Shown one piece after another: positions 10,863 through 22,610 of a stretch of DNA of 64,000 nucleotides (position 1 is the first letter of the stretch; every line of letters begins with the position of its first letter). Origin of the DNA: Lineus longissimus (taxonomy: Eukaryota > Nemertea > Pilidiophora > Heteronemertea > Lineidae); the NCBI RefSeq assembly GCF_910592395.1, contig NC_088316.1, forward strand, positions 8,620,001 to 8,684,000, written 5' to 3'. Position numbers and translations under genes: made by a program. Under the pieces are notes generated by a model. The model was given only the letters and a program-made list of their open reading frames with translations, had not been told where the DNA came from and did no database searches.

Positions 10863-12057
10863 GGCTTACTGTATTTAGCGCAATATTACGCCTATTTAGC
10901 GCAATATTACGCCTCGGGAGCAATCATTATTTTCTGACACTTAAAAATACAATGGAACAAGGGTAGATGTCAGTTTTTGTATCATCTCATAGATGGCGCG
11001 CCTATTGATGTACTATTATACACTAGTAGTAGTACACGTAGTAGTACATGGTGTGGTGGCGGTGACCTATAAGCTTGAATATGTCTGTTTTGCTTTGGGA
11101 TAATAAAGATTACCTTAAAGAGACAATAATATTGTCTCTTTAAGGTAATCTTATTGTCTCTTTAAGGTAATCTTTATTATAGGCAGCAAGATAAAGTTAC
11201 ACAAAGTCGCCAAAAGGGTTCTCTCACATCTCACGCTTGTGTAAGGAATATATTTAGTGCTGAATCGGACATGGCCCTCACTGTGCAAAAGTCGCCTGAA
11301 GATGGCCAAATTAGCACCTCTGCTCCTGCCTAGGCCTATAGTCCCCCTTTGATAAGCCCCAGGGGAGTAGGCATTTACTAATGGATTAGCCTCGGTGAGA
11401 AGAGGGTGGTGAGCGGAGAAGGCCAGTGATGGATAAAGAGGGGATGGGAACGGAAAGGGAATCAGGAAATAAGGGTTGGTGGGGAGATAAGGAAGGCAAT
11501 ATTGATCATTTTCTAGCTCTCAGATCTATCATCAGGAGGTTGACCCCGAAATACTACTGTCAAGGTCATGACTGGTCAAAGGTCACTGAGTGCAAAATCA
11601 CGAAACCTCCCAATCATCACCAATCTTGGGACATGTATGGGTCTTTAGTGGGTGTTGACCCCAGAAATGCCAGAGGGCCTTTTAAATAGTCAAAGGTCAT
11701 CTTACGACGATTATGGAACCAAGGTAAACACAAACTCACACTCGCGAAAGTCGTCGACCTAACAGTACCCGTACTTCAGTTTTTTGTTATTGGATTAGTA
11801 GTGTTAGTATACATCGAAAATATCGGAGCTTCAGGTCCGTCCTCGAATGTTTATCCATGGTAAATCATCATGTGTGGGTAAAATGTATTAAACCAAATAA
11901 TGAACACTCCCTAAGCGGAAGTAGTTGATCTCGTGCCCTATGTCCAATTACATGCATTTCATCGTGTTTCTCAATAGGCAGAGAAATAGGTACCACATTT
12001 TGGGTTTTCCCCCATTCATTACTCTAAGCGTAATGATTGCGCTAAATACAGTAAGCC
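10863..12057. mobile_element. MULE-like non-autonomous DNA transposon, 22-bp perfect TIRs, 9-bp TSD
   Basis: The left end starts GGCTTACTGTATTTAG and is the exact reverse complement of the right end over 22 bp (10863-10884 and 12036-12057). It is flanked by direct repeats TAAGTTATG at 10854-10862 and 12058-12066. Nine-base target duplications are typical of Mutator/MULE transposases. Just inside the left TIR, a 21-bp unit (TATTTAGCGCAATATTACGC plus one base) is duplicated in tandem. No transposase ORF is present, so the 1195-bp element depends on a partner elsewhere. Confidence 0.85.
11100..11180. repeat. Triple-arm palindrome inside the MULE-like element
   Basis: A 29-bp left arm (11100-11128) is the exact reverse complement of 11152-11180. 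Between them (11129-11151) lies a second, shorter copy of the right arm, so the left arm can pair with either. The core is TTACCTTAAAGAGACAATA. Confidence 0.85.
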
Positions 12058-13488
12058 TAAGTTATGCAGGGGCTTAATCAATTACCTGCACTCCCTGTGG
12101 GGTGAATAACATTACCTTTTGAACAGCTGGCTGTAGGGGGATGATTGGAACAGCCGGTATACCTGCTGACCTGCTGAACCCAGGTTAATGTTATTTTCAA
12201 TCCACGATTGCAGGTCACCTGATTTTCGAGATTTCGCGGGAAATGAAATTGTAAACAAACGCATGTTTGCAGTTCAAATGTAAACAAAAATGTATTTTTG
12301 GTACTTTTGGTGGCTGGACTTGGGTTTTCCCGCAGTTAGGAGCTGGGGTCAAATTGGTGGTCTATTGTGCTGTTTTAGTCAGAAGTAGCCCTTGATTATG
12401 AAGGGATTTTCAAATTAAGGTGACCATGGTCTTTTTATGTGCTCAGCTCACCACAGCTTTCAATACTTGATGTATCTGAAGAGGCTCGCGGAACCTGACA
12501 TGGCCTTACCAAGGAGCTGCTCACGGTGCTGAACTTCTAGCTTGCCCTGTCGACTAAGTGCCTTTTTGGCCGAGACATTGCTACATGTAGGAGGAGCACA
12601 CATTTTAAATTAATGGTAGTGATAGTACAGTTGGTTCGAGCCATTTGGAAGCCGACATGTGAAGGCCTATCTGGGTTCTCCTTCTTTTCCGTATAAAAAG
12701 GGGCATATTGCTGACTAAGGAACAAGGCATATTGACATTGCCTCATCATCTCTATGGGACCAATTGATATACTTTTATATGCACGCATACATCATGCCAT
12801 TTCAGGGTCCGAGTCTGTGGACAATTGGTTTGATTAATTTGTCTCTTCGATAATGCTCCTTTATTGCATTAGTCAATCTATTCAAGATATAGCCAATTTG
12901 AACCTGTCTGCGCCAAGGATAGATTGGTTCCAGATCGACTCACTAGGGATACGCAGTAGAGCACAATGTCATGAAAAATGACCCTTTGTATTGTAAATTC
13001 CAATCACCTGCAGGACAGGTCAATTTCTCTCAATAAAATTAATTTTGTTGACTCCTGTAATCCCTACCTTATTAAAAAAAAAAGACAGTGGTGTTAGTCC
13101 CAAACTGGTAATTTCTATTTATTTTGACCTCTGTTAAATCAGGATACCTCTCATTAACACAGACAGCATTTTGTATCCTTGTGCTGTACAACCCAGCCTG
13201 GACATACCACAGTTGTCCATGGAGAAGTCTCATCCTCTCTGACACTTCTTTTCTGTAAAGCTACCGATACAACATACTGAACTAGGGATATCTTCCGTTG
13301 CCTCCTGTAATATTTACATACCATGGCTGATTAGTTCAATCATATTTCATCCAGCTGGCAGCTCTGCATTGGAAATTTTAGTGGTATAACGTGTTCTCTT
13401 GACCTTCAAACAGTAGTATAAAGCCGATATTTACTACTTATGTTATCAGGTCATCCAGCTGAGCGCCAGGCCCTTGGGCCTCTTTTTC

Positions 13489-14841
13489 ACAAAAGTTTTG
13501 ATCTGTACATTTGTGTTTTTCCTTACCACCAACATGAACACCAAGCCATACAGGGTTTTTTTATGGTGTAAAAGTTATCTTAAATTTTACAAATCAAAAT
13601 TACTTGATGAATTTACATTTTCTTAATTGTATGATTCCTTCCCACACAATTTGGCCTTGTTCTAGGGCAGGTTCGAACTCAAATCCCATTCTAAATCTCA
13701 ATTACCAACAAGTCTTTGTGTCTTAGCCATGAGCAAAGCCAGGAATAGCCTGAAACAATATCCTACTTAGGTGTGTGACCATTAGGTCAGGTAACAAGCA
13801 TGTTCGAAGGGTTTGTTAAAACAAAAACGCCAAGTCATATTGATTATCTCTTTGTCTATCATTCTCATGTTCAGGCGGAAGCAAGTTAGTTGGTTTAATT
13901 ATATCTCAATTTCTATAGAAAGACTAGAGGGCATATTGCCTTAGTCATTGTTTAAGCTAGAACAGGCTTGGGCAAGAACTAGCTTATTGGTGTTTCAAAT
14001 GAATCGCCATTAAGATTATCATTATATGTAACAATTCACACTCTGTATGTTTGGTAGCCATGTAAGGTTTCCAAGGACGTAGATTGCTAGCCTCAAACTT
14101 GGTACATGTTTCTGATTGGTTTGGGTCACCCAAGGCTGGATCTTGGAAGTTCTAAATGTGTCTTACGTTGTTTCTTATTGGCCAAAGTATTCCTATGGGC
14201 ACGCTATAAGACCCAGCGCTTCAGCTGAAAAAGTCATTCTGGATTACTTTGACCATTATAAGCAACTGCCTAAGACAACATTTGGACTCCACTTTATCCC
14301 TTGAACCTTTCAGTTAAGTGTTGAAACTTTTGTAAATTCATCCTTTTGCTTGTGAAGCATGCGTATCAACTATGTTAAGAACAACTCTCTTGATGTCAGG
14401 TTAAATGTCTGGTAACCTGACTCGATTAGACTCAATCTTGAATAAGTTATCATTCATGAGTTCCTAAGTTCTAAACTGTGTGTTCCTTGTGTCACTACTT
14501 TTAAAATCTCATTTGTGAAATCTCATTGCTCATCTTAACAATATTGTGAAATTGTGTAACACTGTCGTATTGAATGCACCTAATGTATTATGATTCTAGA
14601 TTACTTTGACCATTATAAGCAACTGCCTAAGACGACATTTGGACTTCACTTTATTCCTTGAACCTTCCAGGAGCCCAAAAACTAGTCCCCCATCCCCATA
14701 TTAGTTTTATATCCTCTCACGGTTTTCGCGTATCAGCAGAGACTACTCATTGTTTTTGTAACAAAATCGGGAATGTTAATAATAAATATCCTATTTTGAT
14801 GGTGTTTTTTTAGAAAGTGCTATTTTTTCTCATGTTTACAG
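13489..14841. other. Probable intron or intergenic; contains a ~77-bp direct repeat pair
   Basis: Two copies of a 77-bp unit (14237-14313 and 14593-14670, differing at a few bases) lie 356 bp apart, each ending TTGAACCTT(T/C)CAG. Upstream of the first copy is a TATA-like CTATAAG (14203-14209). This may be an old LTR-type or MITE fragment. The open frame at 14116-14304 runs into the repeat and lacks exon support. Confidence 0.35.
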
Positions 14842-15070
14842 GATGATGCAGTCTATAATCTACGAGTCATTCCGGTGGTCTCCACTGGCAAAGTGGTGTT
14901 GCTGTGCATGCTGTGGAACTGATGACACGAAACCAATCAACCAGTCAGCCATGAGATTGACAGGATCGGGAAAAAAAGACGCTGTATCTTAGCTGATTTG
15001 TCCTTCACGTTTTGGTCTTGTTTTACTGTATTATACAAGTTGATTGAATAAAGAAGCCTTGAAATTGAAA
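14842..15070 (+). CDS. 3'-terminal exon with Cys-rich C-terminus and poly(A) signal
   Basis: A pyrimidine-rich tract ending TTTACAG (to 14841) is followed by an open frame to TAG at 14990-14992. The frame that uses ATG at 14843 gives about 49 residues including AKWCCCACCGTDDTKP and ending GKKDAVS. The CCCACC cluster suggests palmitoylation or metal binding at a C-terminus, and its neighbourhood is hydrophilic. A canonical AATAAA lies at 15047-15052, 55 bp after the stop, with cleavage expected near 15065-15075. The exon enters with one base, so the upstream exon should end with two. I could not find that exon. A second frame from the same acceptor (DDAVYNLRVIPVV...) stops after 26 codons and is less likely. 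Protein family unknown. Confidence 0.55.
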
Positions 15071-15449
15071 ATGCATCTCTGAATTTTTATTTATTATAAT
15101 ATTAAAAAATAAAGCTTGCCTATTAAACCTAAACTCTTGTACATGTAACCTTTAACCCTTATACTAGTGTCATGCTCGACCTTAGGTCGAGTTAAAATTC
15201 CTACCCCTTTACTGTCGCGCTTGACCCTGGGTCGAGAGAGAGGGTAATGCCTCAGAAAACAAATTATCCACGGCGCAATTGGAGTCCTTTATGTTTAGTT
15301 TATCTGCCAGGGGCCAGGGTAAAGACGGTACTGCGTCTGATCATTTGATACCAGGAAACCAAATTGTTTCTACATGAAAATTTCCCGCAACTTGCAACTG
15401 AAAGTCATGCACCTTTTCAGAAGAGGTCAGGCAAGGGGTATGGTAATGT

Positions 15450-15800
15450 AAGAGACGTCATCATGCCTCATGTCACAAGTAAGAAACCGCATTGTCGCCT
15501 GAATGATATGAGACAAGAGGGTGATGTCACAATCGAGTAAGTGACCACATTGTAGCCTGATCGATATAAGAGAAGAGCGTGATGTATAAGACGTTATCAT
15601 GCCTGATGTCACAATCAAGTAAGACTTCGTTGTAGCCTGATTGATATAAGAGAAGCGGGTGATGAAAGAGACGGCATCATGCCTCATGTCACAATCAAGT
15701 AAGAGACCGCATTGTGGCCTGATTGATATGAGAGTAGAGAGGGTGATGTAGAGATGGCATCGTGCCTAATGTCACAATCTAGTGACTGCATTGTAGCCTT
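15450..15800. repeat. ~80-bp tandem repeat (minisatellite), 4-5 units
   Basis: Units share CATGCCT(C/G)ATGTCACAA, GTAGCCTGAT and GATATAAGAGAAG, and recur near 15465, 15527, 15602, 15681 and 15763. Spacing is 62-82 bp, so units differ by small indels. Confidence 0.7.
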
Positions 15801-16674
15801 ATGGGAGGGAATAGGGCAGTGTCACAAGAACTGATCTAAACTCGAGGCAATGAAGGAGAGATTTGCACTGACCTACTTTTATGACCTTCTGCCCTACTCA
15901 AGACTGTTATAGCTAAAGTAGTCGTGTTTGGTATTGGAACTAAAGATAATGAACAGTAGGTTTGTGCTAACCCGTTTTCATTACCAACTGACCTACTTGG
16001 AGACGGTTTCAACAAAAGGTGTCATCCATGATTGATATCAAACTAAAAGTGTTTAAGAGTAGGTTTACCCTGATATACTTTTATGACTCACTAAACAACT
16101 TGAACACCGTTAGAGGAAGGCAGTCGCGTTAATGGTATGAAACTATAGGTATTGATAGAGCAGTTTTGTGCTGGTCTGCTTAAACACAGTTGGAGCAAAG
16201 GCACTGAAGTTATTGAAGAGCGGATGTGACAAAAGAACCCCTCAACTATTTCATTCACTGCAGTTCATATAAAACCTTCACAACTGTCATCCACCCTAGG
16301 GGCCAAATTCATTAGACATGTGTAACTTCTCCCTGATTAGTTATAGGCCTATTCATATTCTGTGAAGATTTACATGAAGGACCTAAATCTGTCTATTCAG
16401 TAGTTAAACGCTGTTTTAAGCTGAACGCCCTACATGAATTTGGCCCCATTTGTCTAAGCTTGATTCCATCTAGTCTGTCCACATCTCCCTATATACCATT
16501 AACCTACATTCTGGTACTCGCATAAATTCTGCCAGTGTAGCTATTCTGGCCACCAGGCCTCTAGTTAATGTCTTAGGGTTGACCAGATTTTCAAGTGCAT
16601 GCCCTATGTATGAAAGTATGATATTTTCGAATCGGCCAAACACTGGCGTTGTGCAATTTGTGATGTTAGGCGTC
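15801..16674. other. No gene or clear element seen
   Basis: Non-coding sequence with no exon or transposon ends that I recognise. A short minus-strand open frame at 16470-16676 has no supporting signal. Confidence 0.3.
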
Positions 16675-17215
16675 ACGTGGAAACTATTAATTTATTATCG
16701 TTGTTTACTTTCGGCCTAGCGAATGAAATCCCATCATTGGAGTTCAGTTCCCGTCCCACTTGAAGTGGGAAAGGCCCTGGGCAGTCTATTGCCTTGCTAG
16801 CTGCTGTGGCAATAAAGGAATTAGCAAATGCCTGGCTTTCAATTAATGATGATGCTTGATCCAATGACCTCCTGAACAACAACCATGCCGTCCACAACAA
16901 GGCACATTGGGATGTCTGCAATGGCCTGGCAACCAACATGGTCTGTTATGGTATTCTCGGCAGGTTCCTTCAGCATTGGCAGCATTTTCCTCTCTTATTT
17001 ATCCGCTCTAATACTCAAGATACAGACCAAAATTGGCCCTTTCGGCAGCCATCTGGCCTCGATATTAATTGTTTCATTTGATTGGTCAGCGGTTATCTCC
17101 TTTGAAGCACTTTCAGTTGGCATCAGTTTCATCAGGTCGGCTGAAATGGCTCTTGCACCAATCCGGCTCGGTGTCCAGAGCTCAAATGACCCTGGATGGC
17201 ATCGCTAATGACGTA
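16675..17215 (-). pseudogene. Degenerate minus-strand coding-like region, family unknown
   Basis: Three minus-strand frames in succession look protein-like but are broken by stops and shifts. They are CHPGSFELWTPSRIGARAIS... with SADLMKLMPTES (17200-17000), then AIADIPMCLVVDGMVVVQEV (16930-16870), then LIESQAFANSFIATAASKAI (16840-16780). The 'VDGM' stretch recalls large repetitive invertebrate proteins of unknown role, but I cannot name a family. It is probably a decayed transposon-borne or retro-copied gene. Confidence 0.3.
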
Positions 17216-17590
17216 GCTCTGTGTTGCATCATGCACTCTGTCGCACGGAATGTCCTTGGTTTTGACACTCAGAGAAAGGTTTCAAAGTTTGTTAGAAAGC
17301 AAAAGTTTGTTCACAGAATGTGGTGTTTTTCGTGGTTGTGTTTTTCGAATTGTATTACATTTGTTGCATTAACGTTTCATGAGACATGTCAGCATTTGAC
17401 ATAATTTGCGGCCAGGTTTACTGCCTGTGAGAGAATATCTTTCCGCCCCCGTAAAATAGAGACAACAGGTCCTCTTTCAAAATTGACCTGAATTCTGTTA
17501 GTTGATGTTATTCAAAATCAAAATCGCCCTATTTGATGCAAACCAAATAACTCACATTCCAGGCGATATTTAGACGTGATAGGACTTTTG

Positions 17591-17962
17591 GGCTCACCGT
17601 ATGGCCAGGCATTTGGGCTCACTGTAAGGGAGTCTATACAACACTGCTATGAACTTGAAATTTGGTACACATGACTCCCTATGTCATGTAACCTCGGACG
17701 TGAAATTTTAATTAGATCTGATGCTCGACTTGGCCACCAGGAGGCCAAAACTAAAAAACGTAAAAAGTGCAATATCTCGCTTATTAGTGACTTGTTTTTG
17801 ATGATATTTTTATGGTAGGGCCTCCAAGCAACAATACATCACATGTTATACCGACTTCGGCTTGACCTATATACTATACATGTAGAAAGTTCCTTAACCA
17901 GGATGAATTCCTAACCACTAAATATTTAGACGGTGAGCACAATGGCCCCTGGCCGTTTCATT
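17591..17962 (+). mobile_element. Family A' element, short copy
   Basis: The 5' GGCTCACCGT (17591-17600) matches the 3' ACGGTGAGC (17930-17938) as its inverse. The 3' end is followed by a GGCCCCTGGCC hairpin and TTTCATT. A second start-like GGGCTCACTG lies at 17615. The core is about one monomer (GAACTTGAAATTTGGTACAC and CTTGGCCACCAGGAGGCCA). Confidence 0.65.
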
Positions 17963-18229
17963 TTTTCTAAATGACAGCTGACCCCCCAAAACCTATCATA
18001 TAAGTATTCACAGAGATGCCAGCTTTTAACTTCACACATGCAAACAATCTGTTCCTTGGTTATTTAGAAATCACCCCTCGATAAAAGCTCAAAGTTATTC
18101 CCAAGTTAACCGATTTCTTACTCTTTGTTGCGTAATCTTCTGTTAAGGAAGCCCCTTCAATCTCGGCTTTTTCCGACAGAGCGGCCTAGCCCTTGCCGCC
18201 AGTGTTAGGTTGAATAACTGACAAGAGAT

Positions 18230-18425
18230 GGATTTGGTGTAGTTTGTACACAGGACCCCCAGGTCAGGTGATTCTGATTCTTGACTTGGTTGTGGGCCAG
18301 AGTTGAAACCTAAAAAGTTTGATATCTCTCTTATAAGTGACTCGTTTTTGATAATATTTTAATGGTAGGCTCTCTTAGCAAGGACACATCACATATGATA
18401 CAGGTTTTTGATTTGGCCTAATTGA
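18230..18425 (+). repeat. Fragment of the ~300-bp family A/A' core monomer
   Basis: It matches the monomer in order: TTTGTACACAGGACCCCCAG, AAAGTTTGATATCTCTCTTA, AATGGTAGGCTCTCTTAGCA. No element ends are present. Confidence 0.6.
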
Positions 18426-18567
18426 GGAACCTGCGCAACAAAACCTGCCAATAGGGGGTCCCTGCAGGGCAGGTGGACCATGGCTGTAATGAGAAAGCCA
18501 CGTCCCGAGTCCATGATTATTGAATATTTCATCCCTTAATTACTCTACATGGGGAAATTTGAGTGTA

Positions 18568-18621
18568 ACCACCCTGGAGAATCAAAATTCTGAACTGCGG
18601 GCATTGATTCTCCGGGGTGGT
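18568..18621. repeat. 18-bp inverted repeat hairpin
   Basis: ACCACCCTGGAGAATCAA (18568-18585) pairs with 18604-18621 with one mismatch across an 18-nt loop. It is not associated with a gene end. Confidence 0.65.
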
Positions 18622-19429
18622 GATAGTGGGACGTTGCTTAACAACAACTTAACTCTTTGATGCCATGGCATGATTTTTTGTCGCGGTCGCGTGCAGCACG
18701 CAAAAAAATTGAAAAAAGACAATTTTCAACCAAAATATTTAACAGGTAATATTACTGTAAAGTGCTTATATCATACATCATCTTGAAGCTCTTAGTGTCT
18801 TCTTCAATTTACTGCATAGCAGTCCAAAATATGTGAAGTAGCAAAAAGGTGCCATTCGAATGAAAAATTCAAATTTGTCGCCTGGTCCTAAACAGAAATA
18901 ATTGGCGGAAGCTCATTGTGTACAACAAATTAATTGAATTTCAGAAATGTATCTCATTTTGAGGGTTAGCAATCATAAGACAAAAGCCTGGGCAGAGATT
19001 AGGACTCATTTATAGCTTTGTTTTTAGTCTATTATTGTTTTAGTCAATTTTCAAGCACTTCAGCCACTGAAAATCGGTTGCTGACTTTCCCGCCATTTTG
19101 GCCTGTCTTCCACTGAACACTCCTACTTTTCGATCTTTCATTTCACTATTGTCTGCTATTTGTGAAATCAGAGCATATCAATATCTTCTATTATGTTCTG
19201 GTGTCATTTTAGGCTCATCTTCTGTGCGACATGCAACTAATTTTGCCGTGGTGGGTTGAAATTATTTCTCGCAGGTGATATCAGATGGCGCCTCGATCGA
19301 TTTCAAAAAGATTGTCGGCCGGAGATTTTTGGAATTGTAAGGGAATGGTTCAACCGAGGGAACCCGGTATGCATTGCAGGGGACCGAAGTGGCAACCGAG
19401 TTCACTCAGTCTGCGGCTTCAACGGGTTA

Positions 19430-19949
19430 AGCTATGAACTTGAAACTTGGTACACATGATCCCCTATGTCAGATATATGACACAGAATTTTGGTTTGATC
19501 TGATTCTTGCCTTGGCAAGCAGGGGCCAGAAACAGAAAAGGTAAAAAGTGCAATATCTTGTCACTGAGTGACTTGTTTTCAAAAACATTTTTGTGGTAGT
19601 TACTCCAAGCAAGGATACATCACATGTTTTATGAGTTTTTGATTTGACCTACTCTTCAAGGTCAAAGAGGTGAAATGGCTAAAATTGGCCTTTCGAGTGT
19701 GGCAATGTCACGTTTCTACCTAGCTAACAACTTGAGGCGTGGTACATATGACCCTCTAGGTGAGATTACCTCTGACACTGAATTTTGGTCCAATATGATT
19801 CTCGACTTGGCCACCACTGGATCCATCACATGTCATACAGATTTTTATATGACCTATATACTATATATGTAGCATGTTTCTAAGCCAGCTTGAATTCCTA
19901 ACTGCCAAATATCTACATGGTGAGCGTACTGGCCCCTGGCCTTTTCATT
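19430..19949 (+). mobile_element. Family A' element, 5'-truncated copy
   Basis: Core monomer text (GAACTTGAAACTTGGTACAC at 19437) runs to a 3' end of ATGGTGAGC, a GGCCCCTGGCC hairpin and TTTTCATT at about 19917-19949. Confidence 0.6.
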
Positions 19950-20241
19950 AAGGTTTTCAACATAATTTTAATAGCACTCTCTCAGCCCTCCGAAGTCTTC
20001 TGGTCTGCAGGACTGCCTTTTTAGCGAGCTGGCAGTTAATGCTGGCGTAGCTCATCATATACCGACTTTCCTTCTATAAAACCAGTTATTGCCGAACTAC
20101 TTTTAGATATCCGTAAAATATTGATCGTGTTGTACACTGTACTAATGCATAGATGTTCAGGACGGATGAATACCTTGGTAAAGGGACCATCGCATCGAAC
20201 ATTGCATCAAGTGCTGAAGTAATTATACGAGCGTACAAGTA

Positions 20242-20419
20242 CAGTAGAACCTCTCTATTAAGGACCCCCTAGGGACTGACAAGTGTTGTCCTTAATAGAG
20301 AGGCGTCCTGATTAGAGAGGTCAAATTGAATGGAAATAACCAATTTGTGACCAAACCTAGTGTCCTTAATTGAGAGGTTGTCCTTAATAGTGAGGTGTCC
20401 GCTGAGGGAGGTTCCACTG
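20242..20419. mobile_element. Tc1/mariner (pogo-type) MITE with TA target duplication
   Basis: The ends CAGTAGAACCTC and GAGGTTCCACTG are inverted (one mismatch) and are bordered by TA at 20240-20241 and 20420-20421. The 178-bp body repeats TCCTTAATAGAGAGG-like units four times in both orientations. This end sequence and its subterminal repeats are typical of pogo/Tigger-derived MITEs of invertebrates. It has no coding capacity. Confidence 0.85.
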
Positions 20420-20421
20420 TA

Positions 20422-21264
20422 GTTCCTGCACTATAGGCTGGGTCCCGCGCCCTCTGTCGAGCTATTTGTAGTATGAAAGCACATGTTTGTAGTATGCGCA
20501 TGCGCAGTAGTGGAAAAATGACTTGAACAAAACAAACAAATTGGCGCCAATTGGTCACTCAATTCAAGAGTTTGAAGGAGAATATTTACGATCTGAAGCG
20601 TGTCAGTGTCTAGCCACTCTACATGACTTAGCTATGTTTTGGTAGCTTTCGTCAAAGTTACAGATAAGCCACTGGAAATTCGCGAAAAAGTGTTTTTTGA
20701 CGCCTTTTTGAATCGGTAATTTATGAAAATGTAAATCGCCAACAGCGTATTAATGTCGCGTGATAGATTTTATGCTGAGATGGGGGTTCCCCAGCGATAT
20801 GACGTCATGAATCAGGTCATCTATTATAGACTGTTGTCAAGAGCTAATCGAGCTGGAGTTGTCATTGTCATATAATATACTCTATCTGGCGATTGTAAAT
20901 GCGTATCAACAATGATACTTTCTGTAATGTAGATGTAGTGGGCATAATGTTGATGATGATAAATATGCGGACCACATTTTGATGGTCATCTCAATGCTGC
21001 CGCCGGGAATTCCCGAGGCAGAGATTTGTGAATTGGTCATGTGATTTGCTGCGTAAGGCCTAACATGCATAAACCGGAGAGAAACAAATATCAGCAATGA
21101 ATTGGAGGAATATGTTTTTGACAGCCAATAGGTCCCTGTTTTATACTGATTTGACAACAAATAGCTTGATGTGGCGCATTCACCTCTTCACACAAATATA
21201 TGATGTCTTTGGCCAAAGTAAACAGGAATCTATCTTATGAAATCACACAATTTAATAATTGCAG
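20422..21264. other. Upstream intron or intergenic stretch of the plus-strand coiled-coil exon
   Basis: No exon could be defined. The sequence just before 21265 is a typical 3' intron end (TTTAATAATTGCAG). Confidence 0.35.
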
Positions 21265-21338
21265 ATTCAAGTTGGAGGAACGGGCTAAATATGTGCATCG
21301 GCTTAAAGAACTTGAAGTAAGAGAGGCAAGAAATCAAG
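21265..21338 (+). CDS. Coiled-coil exon of a plus-strand host gene
   Basis: Acceptor TTGCAG (to 21264) and donor CAAG|GTATGA (21339) bracket a 74-bp exon. It encodes FKLEERAKYVHRLKELEV followed by REARNQ, highly charged with leucine spacing typical of a coiled coil. It enters with one base (A) and leaves with one base (G). The next phase-compatible exon on this strand is 32650-32741, which begins AG and so completes Glu. The intron would be 11.3 kb and full of repeats. Family unknown. A real short exon is more likely than chance because both splice signals and the phase agree. Confidence 0.5.
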
Positions 21339-21432
21339 GTATGAATTTAAGCTAGAAGGGCTCAATCATCACTATAGTCTTTATAAATTTTTGTTTCATG
21401 TTGATGCTCAGGCCTTCAACTTCTGCCTTTTT

Positions 21433-22610
21433 AGCTCAGCTGACAAAGTCAGCGGAGCTAGTCCTATAGCTATTTGATTGGTGCTTGTCATTCCATCCTT
21501 CCAGCCATCTGTAGAAAAAGTTGGGCATTTTGTAATCGTAGGATCTAGGCACTTTAAATTTGGCTGGGTGGTGAAACTACGACCTAAGCAGTTTACAAAA
21601 AATTCAGTGCGATTCGACTCAAATTTGGCTCACCAGGGGGAAAACGTGTAAAGTACAAAACATTGTTTCGCCGCTTTATTCCAGCAGATTAAAGCTTGAA
21701 ATAAAGTTGAAGAGGTCCGCATGATATAGAAGTTTTGATATGAAATAGATTAGTTTCGATTTATATCACCAGTTGGCGGTAGTGAGCAAAATGTCGTTTG
21801 ACCACGTTTTTTTCCCGTTTTGAATTTCCCGCCCCGAAATAAACATACATTTTCTCCCCTGCTAGAATTGGCCGCCGTTATTGCCGAGTGTGCTCCAACA
21901 TAATGTGTAATGTACGGTGACTTTCTATCATGGAAGCTAGTGGCAGAGGATTTGGCTGGAGATCTTGTGTGGGAGAGTGTGCTTGCCCGCTGACCCGTAT
22001 TATCACATGATAGAAAAATGGTGACTTTTTTATTTCGACTGCATTGATTTTATAAGTGACAAATTAATAATTTGAACCGTTTCTGAAATTGAATATGGTA
22101 CGAAACTTCACAGAATTAAAGAAGATATTCATCAAAAATGGTTGGTACGTTAACGACGGATTTAACTGTATTTGGTAGAAGCAACCTTCGAATTGGGTCG
22201 ACTTTTTATTCGAAATGTTGAAGCTACGGTCACGATCTCATGCAATATCTGTATGATCGTAATTTATGCAGATCTGAGATGGGTGGGTGATCCGATTTGT
22301 GTTATTAGTTCCACCTACGCTGCATGAAGACAAGGACTCCACTCTTTGACGTCACCACACAACTCTTTGACGTCATCACACGCCCCACTACTGCATCGGC
22401 AATAGAAATGACGTCACGTCATAATAGCAGGATGTTAACTCAGTACTTCAGCATGCACTGATATAGCAAGAAGGTCTTTCGCACCAGCACTTCTGCGTTC
22501 TAGACGTTACAGCTTCACGTTGCCTCATAATAACAGGGTACCAACACACACTTGGCCCTTGCCTTCACCTATCCATTTCAGCTGAGCACCAGGCCCTTGG
22601 GCCTCTTGTT
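21433..22610 (+). mobile_element. Family B HINE-like element, copy 2 (complete)
   Basis: It starts after CTTTTT with AGCTC-A-GCTGAC-AAA-GTCAGC-G-GAGCT, a hairpin with one mismatch. It ends with CAGCTGAGC (22579-22587), the inverse of the 5' GCTCAGCTG, then hairpin AGGCCC-TT-GGGCCT (22591-22604) and CTTGTT. This is the cleanest complete family B copy here (1178 bp). No ORF. Confidence 0.75.

Larger units (their letters stand above)
9131..13488 (+). mobile_element. Family B HINE-like element, copy 1 (long, interrupted; 3' assignment tentative)
   Basis: It begins after ATTTTT with AGCTCAGCTGAC, followed by an AGTC microsatellite (about 9184-9210). Segments match other family B copies: the stretch near 9630 matches 22280, and 10531-10590 matches 28069-28130. 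The next family B 3' end downstream is CAGCTGAGC plus hairpin AGGCCC-TT-GGGCCT at about 13455-13480. If both ends belong together, the copy is about 4.4 kb including the MULE-like insertion at 10863-12057. The part from 12067 to 13450 has no repeat I recognise. Confidence 0.45.

Noticed and set aside
15150-15240. piggyBac-like end (TTAACCCTTATAC) and small GACC/GGTC hairpins
   Set aside because: No matching inverted end or TTAA partner found within a reasonable distance.
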